Shown: positions 35,953 through 45,605, counted from the first letter of the stretch. The stretch: 64,000 bases of DNA from an uncultured Saprospiraceae bacterium (GCA_938007965.1 CALLMH010000016.1:55618-119617), one strand, 5' to 3'. Numbers and translations are program-made. Notes: generated from the letters alone by a model not told the origin.

Positions 35953-37086
35953 ATGAAAAAATTTAAAGTACTTACAGTAGTTGGAACACGACCAGAAATC
36001 ATAAGATTATCAAGAGTCATGGCAACATTAGAAGAATCAAGCAGTATCGAACACATCCTCGTTCATACAGGCCAGAATTATGATTTCGAACTTAATGAAA
36101 TCTTTTTTCAAGATCTACAGGTTAAGAAACCAGACTATTTCTTGAATGCAGCCGGAACAAGCGCCATCAATACAGTGGGGAATATAATCAGTGCTATAGA
36201 ACCGATTCTCAAACAAGAAGCTCCAGATGCATTTTTGGTCCTTGGAGATACGAACAGTTGCCTCTGCGCTATTCCTGCCAAGAAGATGAAAATTCCTGTA
36301 TTTCATATGGAAGCTGGTAACAGATGCTTCGACATGAGAGTGCCAGAAGAGATCAATCGTAGAATCGTAGATCATGTGAGTGATATTAATCTCACCTACA
36401 GCACGATAGCTAGAGATTACTTATTGAGAGAAGGTCTACCTCCAGAGCGAGTTATCAAGACAGGAAGTCCGATGTATGAAGTATTAGCTACCTACAAGGA
36501 CAAAATTGATAGTTCGGATGCATTACAGAGACTCGGAGTAGAAAAAGAAAAATATTTCGTAGTATCTACGCACAGGGCAGAAAATGTCGATCCTGATCAT
36601 CAGTTTCTCAAAATCGTAGATATTCTCAATACTGTAGCAGAAACATACGATATGCCAATCATCGTATCTACTCATCCTAGAACAAGGAATAGAGTAGAAG
36701 CACTGGGAATAAAGTTCCACGACAACGTACAATTACTGAAACCATTAGGCTTTTTCGATTATGTAAAACTGCAAAAAGATGCGAAAGCAGTTCTATCCGA
36801 TAGTGGCACTATATCAGAAGAATCATCTATTCTTAACTTCCCAGCACTCAACCTTAGAGAAGCCCACGAACGACCTGAAGCTATAGAAGAAGCAAGCGTA
36901 ATGATGGTGGGGCTTAATAAGGAGCGTGTACTCCAAAGTCTAAACGTATTAGAAACACAAAAGAGAGGATCGGAAAGAAACCTCAGACCCGTATACGACT
37001 ACAGCATGCCCAATGTGTCCGATAAAGTCCTAAGAATAATACTTTCATACACAGATTACGTCAATAGAGTGGTATGGAGTAAATAA
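35953..37086 (+). CDS. fnlC: UDP-N-acetyl-L-quinovosamine/fucosamine-forming C2 epimerase (FnlC/CapG/WbjD)
   Basis: 377 residues of the WecB-like UDP-HexNAc 2-epimerase fold. KVLTVVGTRPEIIRLSRVMA, HTGQNYDFELNEIFF, LGDTNSCLCAIPAKK, FHMEAGNRCFDMRVPEEINRR and LSDSGTISEESSI are conserved, and the C-terminal DYSMPNVSDKVLRIILSYTDYV is typical of FnlC rather than of WecB or WbpI. It completes UDP-L-FucNAc. It follows fnlB by 46 bp. Confidence 0.94.
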   Translation: MKKFKVLTVVGTRPEIIRLSRVMATLEESSSIEHILVHTGQNYDFELNEIFFQDLQVKKPDYFLNAAGTSAINTVGNIISAIEPILKQEAPDAFLVLGDTNSCLCAIPAKKMKIPVFHMEAGNRCFDMRVPEEINRRIVDHVSDINLTYSTIARDYLLREGLPPERVIKTGSPMYEVLATYKDKIDSSDALQRLGVEKEKYFVVSTHRAENVDPDHQFLKIVDILNTVAETYDMPIIVSTHPRTRNRVEALGIKFHDNVQLLKPLGFFDYVKLQKDAKAVLSDSGTISEESSILNFPALNLREAHERPEAIEEASVMMVGLNKERVLQSLNVLETQKRGSERNLRPVYDYSMPNVSDKVLRIILSYTDYVNRVVWSK

Positions 37087-37140
37087 AAAAGGAATAATGA
37101 TTACACCTTCCACAGGGTTTGGAAAATAAAAAATATAAAC

Positions 37141-38112
37141 ATGCAAAAACTAATAACACTCATACTCATCTTAACACTTACTGCCTGCTGCAGCAAAAAG
37201 AAAGCGGTGCCGCTCGCTGATCCAGCAGAAGATTTAAGCATGGATACTTATACTGAGTCAGGTGTAGAAGTATATACTTCACTTTCTGGTGTTTCACGGG
37301 AGATGAGAACAAAATTACGAGAAAAGGGAATCAAACGTATAGTTCTAGTCAATGGTGGGCACCTAGATAAAGGGATGGACTACAAAGTAAGAAAGAATGA
37401 TATTATTGACTATATAAACAATACAGTAAGAGATCCTAATTCTACAGCTATGGTTGTGCTAGATTTCGAAGGAGAAAAAATGGCAGAACTATACAAAACA
37501 GAAAATCAAAAAGTAGTGGATAATATCGTTGAATATTACTTGGAGATACTAGATATAGTCAAGCGAGAAAGACCATACGCCACAGTAGGTTATTACGGTT
37601 ATCCATTTAGAGACTATTGGAATAGGAATGACGCCTGGAGAAAGAAGAATGAGCGCTTGTTACCCTTATTCGAAAAAGTAGATGCGATATTTCCTTCTGT
37701 ATATGATTTTTATGAAGATGATGTAGACGTGAAAAAAGCTAGCGATATCTCCTATATAAAAGATAATGTAGAAGAAAGTCTTAGATTTGCGGAGATGTTC
37801 GGAAAGAAAGTGTACCCATTTGTATGGCATAGATACCACAGTAGCAACAAAAGAAGAAAAATGGAATTTATCAATCCAGATGAATTTGAAGATAGTATTG
37901 CTGCTATAGTAGAATCATCTTACAATGGGCTCAAAGCAAGTGGTATTATTTGGTGGAGTAGCGAACGGTATTTTTATAATGTAAGCCCTAGAGGCAAAGC
38001 AAATAAAAAGAATGCTGATGCAGATTTTAATAATTTTGCAAACGAGAATTCAATGGTATTTATAGATGCTATTATAAATGGTATAAAAAAGGGAAAGCGT
38101 GCAGATAAGTAA
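37141..38112 (+). CDS. Lipoprotein with a GH56 (hyaluronidase)-like fold
   Basis: 323 residues with a short signal peptide and lipobox LTAC (Cys16). Downstream motifs line up with the hyaluronidase family: a strand ending VVLDFE (108-110) where GH56 enzymes have the catalytic D-F/W-E, then ATVGYYGYPF where GH56 has a GFYxFP-like strand, AIFPSVYDFY where it has ALYPSIY-like, KVYPFVWHRYH, and a late ASGIIWWSSERY strand. The product would sit in a membrane facing the periplasm or surface and could cleave or trim a GAG-like polymer, possibly during assembly or turnover. The homology call is from motif memory, not a search. The Wzy-like gene overlaps its end by 14 bp. Confidence 0.6.
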   Translation: MQKLITLILILTLTACCSKKKAVPLADPAEDLSMDTYTESGVEVYTSLSGVSREMRTKLREKGIKRIVLVNGGHLDKGMDYKVRKNDIIDYINNTVRDPNSTAMVVLDFEGEKMAELYKTENQKVVDNIVEYYLEILDIVKRERPYATVGYYGYPFRDYWNRNDAWRKKNERLLPLFEKVDAIFPSVYDFYEDDVDVKKASDISYIKDNVEESLRFAEMFGKKVYPFVWHRYHSSNKRRKMEFINPDEFEDSIAAIVESSYNGLKASGIIWWSSERYFYNVSPRGKANKKNADADFNNFANENSMVFIDAIINGIKKGKRADK

Positions 38113-39358
38113 AAAAGAAATAGATAACTACTTAGCTATTTTACTTTTTGTGATGATATCTTTTGGTTACATTTTCAGTACTTTTGCACCTGTGTTCTTC
38201 AGTCTGTCTACCACACCTTTCAATATTTTTTTTCGAGGTATCTACTTAGCCTTAGCATTATATCTGATCTTAAGAGGATTCGATATGATTACTCAAAATA
38301 AGTATTCATGGACGCTCTGGTTCTTGTTGATGTTTTTGATTTTGTACTCCGCAAGGATGTTTTATGATGTCTTTTTCCAGGGTTTAGTATTCAAAAAGTC
38401 AATTGTAAACTTATACCTCTTTGCATATGGAGGTAATTTTATTCCTTTTCTGGCAATAGCCATCTATGCTAGGAGAATAGATACTCACAAATTATTAGTG
38501 GCTTCATGGGTAATGCTTTTTTTCTCAGCATTTCTATCATTTGTATTACTTTTTAAAATATTCGGAGGATTATCTCCAGAACTATTTATGCACAGGATGA
38601 CATTGGAAACTGATAAAGGATCTAACAGTATCAATCCTATCACCATTTCATTATACGGATCCACACTAGCTCTCTTGTCTTTTTATTTTCTTCTTTTTAA
38701 GAATACTTTCCCAAAATTACTACTCGTCTTTTCCTTTACAATAGGATTCTCTCTCTTATTGATGGGAGCAAGTCGGGGACCACAGGTAACATTTTTTGTA
38801 TGCTTATTCTATGTGCTGGGAACTTATATTTTTCGGAAGCGTAAGAGCATGCGTAGTAAGGTCCGATTGTTTTCTCTAAGTGGATTTGTGTTTATGATTC
38901 TTGCGTACTTTATTTCGCTTATTGACCTCGACAAGATTTTGATGTTCAATCGATTTGCCAACATCGGTAAGGGGCTCTCTAGTGACACTAAGGCTCGAGA
39001 GGTCAACTGGCAGCGAGCGGTAGACCAGTTCTTATCCAGTCCCATTATAGGCGATGCCTACATAATAAGGCCTTGGAATAATATGGGCTATGGAACATAC
39101 CCTCACAACATATATTTTGAAACATTTATGGCTACTGGAATTATTGGGGCACTTATTTTATTTTCTGTATTGATCTCTTTTACTTTTAATAAAGTGAAAA
39201 ATATAAATCAAGTCGCAGTCTATATGTTGTTTTTGATCCCCGCTATTTCTTCTAGTTTTTCGTCCAGTTTGTTTTTTAATCCTAATTTTTGGAGCGCATT
39301 GGCACTTATGAGCGGATTTGCATATATCCAAGGAAAATCATTATACATAAATGAATGA
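38099..39358 (+). CDS. O-antigen polymerase/ligase-like membrane protein (Wzy candidate)
   Basis: 419-residue polytopic protein starting at GTG, with about 10-12 hydrophobic segments and a large periplasmic loop between about 275 and 340 that holds RFANIGKGLSSDTKAREVNW and TYPHNIYFETFMATGIIGAL. The HN-x-(Y/F)-x-E pattern is characteristic of the O-antigen ligase/polymerase (Wzy_C) family. It is the only polymerase candidate in the window, against three flippases. The overlap with the GH56-like lipoprotein gene suggests the polymer-cleaving candidate and polymerase are made together. Confidence 0.85.
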   Translation: MQISKKEIDNYLAILLFVMISFGYIFSTFAPVFFSLSTTPFNIFFRGIYLALALYLILRGFDMITQNKYSWTLWFLLMFLILYSARMFYDVFFQGLVFKKSIVNLYLFAYGGNFIPFLAIAIYARRIDTHKLLVASWVMLFFSAFLSFVLLFKIFGGLSPELFMHRMTLETDKGSNSINPITISLYGSTLALLSFYFLLFKNTFPKLLLVFSFTIGFSLLLMGASRGPQVTFFVCLFYVLGTYIFRKRKSMRSKVRLFSLSGFVFMILAYFISLIDLDKILMFNRFANIGKGLSSDTKAREVNWQRAVDQFLSSPIIGDAYIIRPWNNMGYGTYPHNIYFETFMATGIIGALILFSVLISFTFNKVKNINQVAVYMLFLIPAISSSFSSSLFFNPNFWSALALMSGFAYIQGKSLYINE

Positions 39359-40274
39359 ATTAGCACCTATAATACTATTCACATACAATAGACCTGAGCA
39401 TACGCGCATTACGCTAGAGCATCTTATGGCAAATGATCTTGCAGACCAATCCACTTTATATATCTATTGTGATGGTGCCAAAGAAGGAGCTTCAAAGATG
39501 CAGTTAGATAAAATAGCGGAAGTAAAGAGAGTAATACGTTCTGTACAGTGGACAAAAGAAATCCATATAGTAGAATCAGAAAAAAATAAAGGACTTGCTC
39601 GAAATGTGATAGACGGAGTCACCGAAGTCGTCAATAAACATGGAAAAATAATCGTTCTAGAAGATGATCTAATGTTGAGCACTGGATTTCTTTCTTACAT
39701 GAATACGGCACTGGATAAGTATGAGCACGACGATCAAGTAAAGCAAATATCAGGATTTTTATTTCCTATTGATATCGAGGAGAATAACGAAGCATTCTTT
39801 CTTCCGTTGACGAATACTATAGGATGGGGGACGTGGACTAAGTCATGGTCAGAGATAGACCTTACCGCACCAGGCTACGAAAAACTTAAAACTGATAAAA
39901 AATTACGCCATAGATTTAACCTAGATGGATCATACGATTATAGTAACATGTTACTTAAGCAGATGAAGAATGAAAATTTTGGTTCTTGGGCTATTCTTTA
40001 TTGGTGGCATGTATTCAATCAAAACGGACTTGTATTATTTCCTGATTATCCACTGGTACAACATAATGATTTCGATTATTCTGGTACTCATAGTGGTTCA
40101 GATGATCATTACACTAAAGCAAATTGGCGAAGTGACTATACAATAGTTAAATACCCGGATGAAATAAGGGTCCACAAAGAAAATTACAATGTGTTCAAAA
40201 AATATATTAAAACGTATTCTAGATTTTCAATTGCAAATTTTAAAATAAAACTAAAAAAGCTTTTAAAAATTTGA
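39351..40274 (+). CDS. GT-A fold glycosyltransferase, GT2-like
   Basis: 307 residues. APIILFTYNRPEHTRITLEHLM starts a nucleotide-diphospho-sugar transferase, with IYCDGAK and IIVLEDDLMLSTGFLSYMNTAL; the EDD is the likely metal-binding acidic cluster. IGWGTWTKSW and SWAILYWWHVFNQNGLVLFP resemble a subgroup of sugar transferases seen in Bacteroidota capsules. No membrane segment is present. The gene overlaps the polymerase by 8 bp. The sugar is unknown. Confidence 0.83.
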   Translation: MNELAPIILFTYNRPEHTRITLEHLMANDLADQSTLYIYCDGAKEGASKMQLDKIAEVKRVIRSVQWTKEIHIVESEKNKGLARNVIDGVTEVVNKHGKIIVLEDDLMLSTGFLSYMNTALDKYEHDDQVKQISGFLFPIDIEENNEAFFLPLTNTIGWGTWTKSWSEIDLTAPGYEKLKTDKKLRHRFNLDGSYDYSNMLLKQMKNENFGSWAILYWWHVFNQNGLVLFPDYPLVQHNDFDYSGTHSGSDDHYTKANWRSDYTIVKYPDEIRVHKENYNVFKKYIKTYSRFSIANFKIKLKKLLKI

Positions 40275-40276
40275 CT

Positions 40277-40873
40277 ATGAATGCTATAATAAATAAACTT
40301 TTGAATAAAATCTTTGGAGCACAAAAAAGGTATAAATCAAAAATGAAATGTCATGAGACAACAAAGTTTTTACCTAATTTTTCAATCCAAGGAATGGGTA
40401 AAAACATTTCTATTGGGGAGTCTAATTTACTAGGGGTCAACATTATATTAGAAAGTAGTGAATCTGAAGTAATTATAGGAAACAATGTATATATCGGGAA
40501 TAGTAGTATAATTTGTAAAGAAAAAGTAACTTTCGGTAATAATATATTAGTAGCATGGGGTGTAACTATCTATGACCATGACTCTCATTCGGTAGATATC
40601 AAAGAACGTAGACATGATATAGCTCAAGCATATAAAGATTACATAGATGAAGGTGGAAATTATTTAAAAAATAAAAATTGGTCATCGGTAAATTCTAAAC
40701 CTATTGTAATTGAAGATGATGTTTGGTTGGGAATGGAATCATTGATCTTAAAAGGAGTAACAATTGGTCAGGGTGCAATTGTAGCAGCTAGAAGCGTGGT
40801 TACTAAAAGTGTGGCACCATATACAATCGTTGCAGGCAATCCGGCCAAAGAAGTTAAGAAATTAAAAGAATGA
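40277..40873 (+). CDS. Left-handed beta-helix acyltransferase
   Basis: 199 residues from the ATG at 40277; a TTG six bases earlier, overlapping the upstream stop, is less likely. Hexapeptide turns (ISIGESNLLGVNIIL, VIIGNNVYIGNSSII, VIEDDVWLGMESLILKGVTIGQGAIVAARSVVTKSV) end in APYTIVAGNPAKEVK, as in WbbJ/maa-type O-acetyltransferases. The loop DHDSHSVD contains the probable catalytic His. It overlaps the next methyltransferase gene as ATGA. The acetylated sugar is unknown. Confidence 0.87.
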   Translation: MNAIINKLLNKIFGAQKRYKSKMKCHETTKFLPNFSIQGMGKNISIGESNLLGVNIILESSESEVIIGNNVYIGNSSIICKEKVTFGNNILVAWGVTIYDHDSHSVDIKERRHDIAQAYKDYIDEGGNYLKNKNWSSVNSKPIVIEDDVWLGMESLILKGVTIGQGAIVAARSVVTKSVAPYTIVAGNPAKEVKKLKE

Positions 40874-41679
40874 ATTGGGAACAAACAATATTAGAAGTAA
40901 GAGCTAATCCAAAATATGTTGATTTGGTGAGAGAAGCATATCTTGGTCCTGATTTGGTAGAAAATGTAAAGAGATTTAGATTGAGTGCGGAGTTTAGAGA
41001 GACTATTTTGGAACTAGAAAAACAATTAGGATCCCTAAAAGGAAAAAAAATGCTTGATATTGGAGCTGGAAATGGAATTTCAACCATAGCATTTGCACTA
41101 CACGGCATTCAGGTTTCTGCATTGGAGCCAGATCCCAGCAATACTATTGGAGCGGGGGCTATAAGGAGGAGTGCGCAAAATCATAATGTCTCAGGTATGG
41201 TTGATGTTGTAGAAGCATGGGGAGAATCTCTGCCATTTCCTGATGATCATTTTGATATTGTATATGGAAGGCAAGTAATGCATCATGCTCATGAATTATC
41301 TACATTCGTATCTCAAGGGGCAAGAGTGTTAAAGAAAGGAGGAGTATTCATGACTACGAGAGATCATGTGATAAAAGATGATAAAGATAAAGAAGCATTT
41401 CTCGAACGTCATCCACTGCATAAGTTTTATGGTGGTGAGAATGCATTTACGCTTGATGAATACAGTAATGCAATAACAGATGCAGGCATGAAGATAAAAA
41501 GAAGTTTGGATGCATCGGATACAGCAATCAATTATGATCCTTGGGGAAAAGAGAAAATAAAGGCGAAGTTTGGTTTCTTGGGTGGAGTACCCATAATCTC
41601 GACTGTATTGTTAAGTATAGTAAAAGCTAGGCTCAATAGAATTCCTGGCAGATTACATACATTTTTAGCTACAAAATAA
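40870..41679 (+). CDS. Class I SAM-dependent methyltransferase
   Basis: 269 residues. Motif I is MLDIGAGNGISTIAFALHG near residue 60, followed by SALEPDPSN, ESLPFPDDHFDIVYGRQVMHHA and ARVLKKGGVFMTTRDHV, all typical of Methyltransf_11. Such enzymes in O-antigen loci methylate hydroxyls or cap chains. An ATGA overlap links it to the acyltransferase upstream, and a second methyltransferase follows after 7 bp. The substrate is not identifiable. Confidence 0.88.
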   Translation: MNWEQTILEVRANPKYVDLVREAYLGPDLVENVKRFRLSAEFRETILELEKQLGSLKGKKMLDIGAGNGISTIAFALHGIQVSALEPDPSNTIGAGAIRRSAQNHNVSGMVDVVEAWGESLPFPDDHFDIVYGRQVMHHAHELSTFVSQGARVLKKGGVFMTTRDHVIKDDKDKEAFLERHPLHKFYGGENAFTLDEYSNAITDAGMKIKRSLDASDTAINYDPWGKEKIKAKFGFLGGVPIISTVLLSIVKARLNRIPGRLHTFLATK

Positions 41680-41686
41680 TTATAAG

Positions 41687-42400
41687 ATGTTATCAAAAGA
41701 ATTGAAGCAGTTATACGATGGGTATTATTCACAAGGAGTAAAAAAGAAGCGTCTTATTTCAGCGAAAGACTCGGTAAGGGAAATTAAGAATATTACAAAA
41801 GGGCTTGAAATCTCAAATTTGTTAGATGTAGGATCTGGAGATGGCACTGTGATAGAGGAAATGGAACAAAGCAAAGTATCAAATTCAATTTCAATCGCCG
41901 AAATTTCTGATAGTAGTATTGATGTTATAAAATCTCGTAATATAAAGTCAATCCTCGAAATTAAACAGTTCGATGGGTACAACATTCCTTATGAAGATAA
42001 ATCTTTTGATATTTCCACAGCAACTTATGTATTGGAGCATGTTGAACATGAGAGATTATTTCTTCGTGAGATGGCAAGAGTATCTGATTATGTTTTAATT
42101 TCGGTGCCATTAGAAAATACAATTGGTATAGAAAAGGCTCTAAAAGCTGGAGTTAAAATAGGCCATATAAACTTTTATACCATTGAGACTTTTAAAAGTA
42201 TTTTAGAAACGTCAGGGCTTGAGGTTGTGAGTATATACGCTTATACTACTTCACTGGAGTATGAAATGTTATGCTCAAAAAAATATGGTAGGTATAAATA
42301 CTTAATAAGAAAGACTATTCTAAAATTGGCACCTAAAATAGCAAGACGATACTTTACATATATGGGTATCGCATTATGTAAAGCAAATACGGATAAATAG
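41687..42400 (+). CDS. Class I SAM-dependent methyltransferase
   Basis: 237 residues. NLLDVGSGDGTVIEEME is motif I, AEISDSSIDVIKSRNIK the second strand, and DISTATYVLEHVEHERLFLREMARVSDYVLISVP matches motif III of Methyltransf_11. It is distinct in sequence from the methyltransferase immediately upstream, so two different methylations, or successive steps, are possible. The next gene starts 4 bp after it. Confidence 0.87.
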   Translation: MLSKELKQLYDGYYSQGVKKKRLISAKDSVREIKNITKGLEISNLLDVGSGDGTVIEEMEQSKVSNSISIAEISDSSIDVIKSRNIKSILEIKQFDGYNIPYEDKSFDISTATYVLEHVEHERLFLREMARVSDYVLISVPLENTIGIEKALKAGVKIGHINFYTIETFKSILETSGLEVVSIYAYTTSLEYEMLCSKKYGRYKYLIRKTILKLAPKIARRYFTYMGIALCKANTDK

Positions 42401-42404
42401 AAGA

Positions 42405-43814
42405 ATGTTATTTAACAGTATAGCTTTTGTATATCTTCTAGTTACCACACTAGTCTTGTTCTACTCATTGAAGTCATGGCAAACCATGATTTTGGTGATA
42501 TCGAGCTTTATATTTTATGCCTTCAATTCACCAAAACTTTTGGCGCTCCTTATAGTATCTGTACTTATCAATATCGTGGTAAGTCATCAGGTAGTGCATA
42601 GTAAAGGCGACAAGAAATTAGTAGCCACAGTAGGGGTGATTCTGAATCTTCTGATTCTTATATTTTTTAAATATTCACCATTGATTGGAGGCACATTTTT
42701 TCCAGAAGCATCCTCTATAGGCGAGTTTTTAGTTCAGATACCATTACCTATTGGAATTTCATTTTTCACCTTTCAGGGTATCAGTCTAGTGATAGATACC
42801 TACAAGGGAAGTCAAGTAGAAAATTATGAAAGTCTGGTACCTAAGTCTCTTTTGAAGCATAGCATTGATACTACATTATTTATATCTTTTTTTCCTCAGT
42901 TAGTTGCTGGGCCTATAGTCAAGTCCAAGGACTTCATTCCGCAGATCAAGACAAAGACACTTACAGACATCAATCGGCTCAAGTGTTTCAAAGATATCGT
43001 TACTGGATATTTTCTTAAGATGGTCGTAGCGGATAATTTAAGTGATTTTACTCTATATATGGTATATCCGTATTTCGAAACTAAGAGTGGGTTAGATCTT
43101 CTGGTGATGCTATTTGGTTATTCTATGCAGATTTTTGCAGATTTTGCAGGGTATTCATTGATTGCTATTGGTATAGCCGGTCTATTTGGCTATAGCTTAC
43201 GGGACAATTTTATGTTTCCCTATATCTCTACATCCTTCTCAGAATTCTGGAGAAGGTGGCATATGTCTCTTTCCTCTTTTTTGAAAGAATATCTTTACTT
43301 TCCACTAGGCGGAAACAGAAAAGGAAAAACTAGAACTTATGTTAATCTATTTTTGACAATGTTGCTCGGAGGTCTGTGGCATGGAGCGGCATGGAGTTAT
43401 GCAGTGTGGGGTGCATATCACGGTATAGCTCTAGGTATAGAACGGTTGTTCAAAGATAAATACGGAACAATAACAACAGGGTATTTGAAATTTATGAAAG
43501 GGGTATTTGTATTCTTAGTAGTTACGTTTGGATGGCTGTTATTTAGGCTACCAGAATTTAGTCATGTTATTTCATATTTGAAGAGTATAGTGACGAATTT
43601 CGGTTATGAACTTTCTCTTACGGATATTAGAAACATGGTTTTGATTATGTTGTACTCTTTGCCTGTTATATTATATCATTTATATTATAGATTTAAAGAA
43701 AAGTACCCTCAGTCGACAATAGCCAATTTTGAATATCTTGCCTATGGAGCAATGATGTTTTTAATTTTTACTAACAGTGGATCTGCGGAAGGATTTATTT
43801 ATTTTCAATTTTAG
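42405..43814 (+). CDS. MBOAT-family O-acyltransferase (AlgI-like)
   Basis: 469-residue polytopic membrane protein that moves an acyl group, usually acetyl, across the inner membrane for O-acetylation of an exported polysaccharide. FFKYSPLI, SFFTFQGISLVIDTYKG, FFPQLVAGPI, FSEFWRRWHMSLSSFLKEY and the catalytic-His stretch LLGGLWHGAAWSYAVWG are MBOAT hallmarks. The SGNH-like partner gene starts 1 bp after the stop, the standard AlgI/AlgJ-AlgX or DltB/DltD arrangement. Confidence 0.92.
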   Translation: MLFNSIAFVYLLVTTLVLFYSLKSWQTMILVISSFIFYAFNSPKLLALLIVSVLINIVVSHQVVHSKGDKKLVATVGVILNLLILIFFKYSPLIGGTFFPEASSIGEFLVQIPLPIGISFFTFQGISLVIDTYKGSQVENYESLVPKSLLKHSIDTTLFISFFPQLVAGPIVKSKDFIPQIKTKTLTDINRLKCFKDIVTGYFLKMVVADNLSDFTLYMVYPYFETKSGLDLLVMLFGYSMQIFADFAGYSLIAIGIAGLFGYSLRDNFMFPYISTSFSEFWRRWHMSLSSFLKEYLYFPLGGNRKGKTRTYVNLFLTMLLGGLWHGAAWSYAVWGAYHGIALGIERLFKDKYGTITTGYLKFMKGVFVFLVVTFGWLLFRLPEFSHVISYLKSIVTNFGYELSLTDIRNMVLIMLYSLPVILYHLYYRFKEKYPQSTIANFEYLAYGAMMFLIFTNSGSAEGFIYFQF

Positions 43815-43815
43815 A

Positions 43816-44700
43816 ATGAAGGGATTAATAATTAAATCAATAATCACTTTTCTTGTGGGCTGCATACTATATTCAGTAGTAATCAGCGTATTGAAGATAG
43901 AGCATTATAAGCCTATTAATCAACTACAAGGAAATAAGATTTCCATGGAAGAATTCTATTTTGATGATGGAGCAATGAATAAGAATTTTATTGTAGGATC
44001 GTCACTTTCATATAGATTAGAAGAACAATATTTTCCTAGTTTTTATAAAAATTTGGCATTAGGGGGAAGTAGTTCTTTGAATGGACTTTCGTTATTGAAA
44101 TCCAAAGACTTTATACCTGAGCTCCTATTGATAGAAACGAATATCCTTACTAGAACAAAGAATCTAAAAAGCGTTAGATCATTAAAAAGGCCAAAGTCAT
44201 TTTCTAGAGAAGAAGAGTTTTTCAAAAGTAATTTCAAAATTACACGCCAGAAGTATCAACCAGTTTCTTTTGTTCTAAATGTAGTGTATGACCTATTTTC
44301 ATCTAATACGGATGAAAGCAGAAGGAAAATATCGAAAAAAGCTAGATCTTTGATGGAGAAAAAACAAAAAGAAAACTATGACATAACGCTCGAAAAAGAT
44401 TCTTCAATGTTGATTATATTAGATAATTTGAAGTTTTATGTTGACTATTATACAGAAAAAGGGACGACGGTACATTTCATGGAACTTCCTATATCTTGCG
44501 AGATAAGTCAATCAAAAAAAGCGGTTAGTAGTAGAAACTTGATGAAAGAGTTTTTTCCACCATCAAAATATTCTTATCTAGATAACTTAAATTGCACTTC
44601 TATCACAACAACAGACGGAACACACTTGGACAAAATGAGTGCAAAACTTATGGCCGATCATATATTATCAGAAGTACAAAGAAAAGAAAACTCTCAATGA
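43816..44700 (+). CDS. SGNH-like acetyltransferase partner of the MBOAT protein
   Basis: 294 residues from ATG 43816. One N-terminal membrane segment (IIKSIITFLVGCILYSVVISVL) anchors a periplasmic domain. FIVGSSLSYRL stands at the nucleophile position (GSS where GDS is usual), LALGGSSSLNGLSLL is block-II-like, and the C-terminal TTDGTHLDKMSAKLMADHIL supplies the D-x2-H pair. It would receive an acetyl group exported by the MBOAT protein and place it on the polymer in the periplasm. Its end overlaps the next start as ATGA. Confidence 0.75.
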   Translation: MKGLIIKSIITFLVGCILYSVVISVLKIEHYKPINQLQGNKISMEEFYFDDGAMNKNFIVGSSLSYRLEEQYFPSFYKNLALGGSSSLNGLSLLKSKDFIPELLLIETNILTRTKNLKSVRSLKRPKSFSREEEFFKSNFKITRQKYQPVSFVLNVVYDLFSSNTDESRRKISKKARSLMEKKQKENYDITLEKDSSMLIILDNLKFYVDYYTEKGTTVHFMELPISCEISQSKKAVSSRNLMKEFFPPSKYSYLDNLNCTSITTTDGTHLDKMSAKLMADHILSEVQRKENSQ

Positions 44701-45605
44701 AAAAATATCTAATAATAGGCTCCAAAGGATTCATAGGTACTTGGGTGAGTAATTACTTCTCTCAGCAAGAAGGAATAGAAGTCTATGGATGCGATGTAGT
44801 GGTAGACTACGAAGCAGAGAATTATTTTTTGATAGATGCTAGTAATGCATCTTTCGAGAAATTATTTAGTGAGCATGATTTTTACTGTTGTATCAATTGT
44901 TCGGGTGCTGCAAGTGTTCCGGCATCTATTAAGAATCCATCGAGAGATTTTGAGTTGAATACTCATAATGTTTTCAAACTCCTTACAGCCATCAAGGATC
45001 ATAATCAGACTTGCAGATTTGTAAATATGTCTAGCGCTGCAGTATATGGCAATCCAGAGTCTCTACCTATCGTAGAAAGTCAGAAACTAGGCCCTGTATC
45101 ACCGTATGGTACACATAAACTAATGGCAGAGATGATATGCAAAGAGTTTAGTGACTATTACGATATAAATACGGTGGCACTTAGGATATTCTCTGCCTAT
45201 GGTGAGGGACTCAAAAAACAACTCTTTTGGGATTTGCACAAGAAGGTAGAAAATGAAGAGTCTATCAATCTATGGGGAACAGGAGATGAATCTAGGGATT
45301 TCATTCATGTACAAGATTTGATACAGATTATAGAATTAGTGCTTGCAAAGGCAGTTTTTGAAGGAGAAACTATCAATGCTGCCAATGGTCAGGAAATATT
45401 TATAAAGGATGCAGTGTCTAATTACTACAGTAACTTCGAAGAAAAAATAGAATTTGGTTTTTCTGGTATGGGTAGGAAAGGAGACCCTAGCAATTGGGTA
45501 GCTGATATCAGTAAGATTACGAGTTTTGGATATGAACAATCGGTATCGTTTAGTGATGGATTGAAAAGATATCACAAATGGGTAGAAAGTATACGGGTTA
45601 AATGA
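44697..45605 (+). CDS. NAD-dependent epimerase/dehydratase (extended SDR)
   Basis: 302 residues from the ATG overlapping the upstream stop. YLIIGSKGFIGTWVSNYF binds NAD, NMSSAAVYGNPESLP carries the active-site Ser, and SPYGTHKLMAEMIC the Tyr-x3-Lys; FSAYGEGLKKQLFW and GTGDESRDFIHVQD are typical of UDP-glucose 4-epimerase-like SDRs. The exact substrate, a 4-epimerisation or reduction of a nucleotide sugar, cannot be fixed. A glycosyltransferase gene begins on its last codons (4 bp overlap), suggesting the product is used by that enzyme. Confidence 0.85.
   Translation: MKKYLIIGSKGFIGTWVSNYFSQQEGIEVYGCDVVVDYEAENYFLIDASNASFEKLFSEHDFYCCINCSGAASVPASIKNPSRDFELNTHNVFKLLTAIKDHNQTCRFVNMSSAAVYGNPESLPIVESQKLGPVSPYGTHKLMAEMICKEFSDYYDINTVALRIFSAYGEGLKKQLFWDLHKKVENEESINLWGTGDESRDFIHVQDLIQIIELVLAKAVFEGETINAANGQEIFIKDAVSNYYSNFEEKIEFGFSGMGRKGDPSNWVADISKITSFGYEQSVSFSDGLKRYHKWVESIRVK

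Noticed and set aside
35953..37086. WbpI-type UDP-GlcNAc3NAcA 2-epimerase
   Set aside because: The C-terminal DYSMPNVSDKVLR stretch and the fnlA-fnlB context fit FnlC; WbpI is not otherwise indicated in the wlb block.
44592..44696. Earlier start of the SDR gene at 44697
   Set aside because: The extra 35 residues would overlap the SGNH gene's conserved C-terminus, and the Rossmann motif begins right after ATG 44697.
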